Shown one piece after another: positions 61,299-64,000 of a stretch of DNA of 64,000 nucleotides. This stretch comes from Saccharopolyspora phatthalungensis (lineage in GTDB: Bacteria; Actinomycetota; Actinomycetes; Mycobacteriales; Pseudonocardiaceae), in contig NZ_JACHIW010000001.1 in NCBI RefSeq assembly GCF_014203395.1, positions 2,666,001 to 2,730,000 of the forward strand. Direction: 5' to 3'. Position 1 is the stretch's first letter. The number at the start of each line of letters is the position of its first letter. Made by a program: the position numbers and the translations under genes. Below the pieces are notes generated by a model. It saw only the letters and a program-made list of their open reading frames with translations. It was not told the DNA's origin and made no database searches.

Positions 61299-61557
61299 CT
61301 CGGGCGAGTGTGGCGCAAAACACAAACTCGTTGCGGTGCCGGAACCGCCTCCCGGGCCGGTTCCGATCGCTGGCCAGCGCGGTTTTGCCCCCCGGAGACC
61401 CGCCGAGCGCCGTCGCGATTCGGAAAATATGATCATTCCGTCGTGGCCGGTTTACGCAGAGCGACCACGTCCGCAACGGGTGGTCGGTACTGTCCGCCAC
61501 CGAGCTCAGGCGAGTAGGTGACCCGAAACGGGTCAACTGTCGTAGGGAGGCACGCTC

Positions 61558-61800
61558 GTGCGTAGCCGAATATCTCGCGTGGTCACGCGCGTCTCCGTGC
61601 TCGGCGTCGCAGCCGCCGCGGTTCTCCTGGCGATGGCCGACGGTGCCGCCGCCACCGGGGCTACCGCCTTCGCGGCCGGCCCCATGGATTCGCTGAGCAC
61701 GCCGGTCGGCCTCACCGCGATCGGGCTCGGAGTCGTCGGCATGGTCGCGGGCGCGTTCCGCAAGAAGAAGATCCAGCCGGAGAACCAGCGCAAGGGCTGA
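61558..61800 (+). CDS. Small membrane protein
   Basis: The protein has 80 residues with two hydrophobic helices (about 8-27 and 44-65) and a basic tail (FRKKKIQPENQRKG). GGGAGG precedes the GTG. It lies between fbiC and trpS; function unknown. Confidence 0.75.
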   Translation: MRSRISRVVTRVSVLGVAAAAVLLAMADGAAATGATAFAAGPMDSLSTPVGLTAIGLGVVGMVAGAFRKKKIQPENQRKG

Positions 61801-62907
<1,107 letters not shown>

Positions 62908-62969
62908 GCTGATCGACTGCGGGTAACCTGCCACCGTCCGGGTGGTGCCGTTGCGGCAGGAGGTGCACC

Positions 62970-63992
62970 GTGACCGGTCCGGAGCAGGACACGAAACCGA
63001 GCCGGTTGACTTTGCTGCGGCGCCGCCACGAGTGGCTGGACCGGCTCATCCGCGCCTTCGAGCGCTATCAAAGTCAGTACGGCGACTACTACGCCGCCGC
63101 GATCACGTATTTCAGCGTCCTCGCGCTGGTGCCGCTGCTGATGATCGGCTTCGCCGCCGCCGCTTTCGTGCTGCGCGGCAACCCGGACCTGCTGGAGCGG
63201 TTGCGGACCTCGATCACCTCCGCGGTGCCGAGCCCGGCGATGAGCGACATGCTCAACCGCGTCGTCGAACAGGCAATCAGCCAGGCCGGGACGGTCGGGG
63301 TGATCGGTCTGCTCGCGGCGCTGTACTCGGGACTCGGTTGGATGACGAACCTGCGGGAGGCGCTGACCGCGCAGTGGACGCAGGAGGCCGCCAAGCAGTC
63401 GATCGTGCGGCGGATGTCCTCCGACCTGCTGGCGCTGATCGGGCTCGGTGCGGCGATGGCCGTCTCGTTCGGTATCAGCGCGCTCGGCGGCGGCGTCGGG
63501 GTGCAGTTGTTCGAGCTGGTCGGGATCAAGGACGGCCCCGCCGCGGGATTCGTGTTGCGGGTGCTGTCGATCGTGCTGTCGCTGGCGGAGAGCTGGCTGG
63601 TGTTCCTGTGGGTGCTGGCACTGCTGCCGCGCAAGCGCGTCACGTTGCGCAGCGCGGTCTGGGGTGCGCTGTTCGCGGCGGTCGGGTTCGAGATCCTCAA
63701 GCAGGCCGGGGTGATCTACCTGAACATCGTCACCAACTCGCCGGCGGGAGTGGCGTTCGGTCCGATCCTCGGTCTGCTCGTGTTCGCCAACCTGGCCGCG
63801 CGGTTCATCCTGTTCGTCACGGCGTGGACGGCATCGGCCCGGGAGAACCTGGAGATCGAACCGCCGCAACCGCCGGGCCCGGCGATCATCCGCCCGGTAG
63901 TCGAGGTCCGCAACCGGGTGGGCGTGCGTGCCACTGCGGGCCTGGTGGGCCTCGGCGCGGTCGCAAGCTGGGTTTGGCGCCGCAAGCACTAA
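62970..63992 (+). CDS. YihY/YhjD-family inner membrane protein
   Basis: The protein has 340 residues. Six hydrophobic helices follow the YihY pattern with RYQSQYGDYYAAAITYFSVL near the N-terminus and GALFAAVGFEILKQAGVIYL. AGGAGG lies before the GTG at 62970. The family was once called ribonuclease BN; a transport role is more likely. The gene is complete within the window. Confidence 0.92.
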   Translation: MTGPEQDTKPSRLTLLRRRHEWLDRLIRAFERYQSQYGDYYAAAITYFSVLALVPLLMIGFAAAAFVLRGNPDLLERLRTSITSAVPSPAMSDMLNRVVEQAISQAGTVGVIGLLAALYSGLGWMTNLREALTAQWTQEAAKQSIVRRMSSDLLALIGLGAAMAVSFGISALGGGVGVQLFELVGIKDGPAAGFVLRVLSIVLSLAESWLVFLWVLALLPRKRVTLRSAVWGALFAAVGFEILKQAGVIYLNIVTNSPAGVAFGPILGLLVFANLAARFILFVTAWTASARENLEIEPPQPPGPAIIRPVVEVRNRVGVRATAGLVGLGAVASWVWRRKH

Positions 63993-64000
63993 AGCGCCGC

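Overview
The window is high-G+C actinobacterial DNA carrying a complete-looking siphovirus prophage of about 48 kb (3594-51679). The flanking host genes are a SAM methyltransferase, an OmpR-type two-component system, xth, a DUF6879/Scr1 cassette, a subtilisin-like protease, fbiC (coenzyme F420), trpS and a YihY/YhjD membrane protein. This content and order suggest Pseudonocardiales, perhaps Saccharopolyspora or Amycolatopsis-like; no rRNA or other marker is present to fix the genus.

The prophage sits inside the exodeoxyribonuclease III gene. A 33-codon N-terminal stub (3513-3614) and the C-terminal remainder (51667-52392) join perfectly in frame if the DNA between two copies of GAGG (3594-3597 and 51676-51679) is removed. 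The reconstructed attP carries GTGTCAC and GTGACAC arms around the core, as expected for the large serine integrase encoded just inside attL.

Layout of the prophage: integrase and a coupled acidic protein (3.7-5.6 kb, +); a lower-G+C cargo region with MazG, a winged-helix HTH_42 protein, a cobalamin-type radical SAM enzyme coupled to a cytidylate-kinase-like enzyme, and small genes (5.7-10.9 kb, -); an Scr1/DUF397 pair, Lsr2 and a catalytically dead resolvase-like protein (11.3-14.0 kb, +); the late operon read leftward from terminase to holin (36.9 down to 14.2 kb, -); a PAPS-reductase-like protein, HNH nuclease and DUF932 protein (37.1-40.1 kb, -); tiny early genes (40.3-42.6 kb, +); replication and recombination genes, including a replisome organizer, DUF2303, RecT and a YqaJ exonuclease (42.7-50.2 kb, -); and a divergent pair of HTH regulators next to attR (50.2-51.1 kb) that looks like the lysogeny switch.

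Four genes lie on the opposite strand in gaps of the late operon. One is an aminoglycoside-phosphotransferase-like enzyme with all expected catalytic residues; the other three are membrane-anchored proteins of unknown function. Two families of repeated regulatory sites were found: a palindrome GTGTTRAA-N5-TTYAACAC at five intergenic places, including inside the regulator switch and upstream of the integrase; and TGTCAGCAAGACAGC directly ahead of three early genes.

Several phage genes (large terminase, tape measure, replisome organizer, one small gene) are broken by small indels, and recT has GTA where its start codon should be. The element is therefore either decaying or affected by sequence errors; from sequence alone I cannot tell which.
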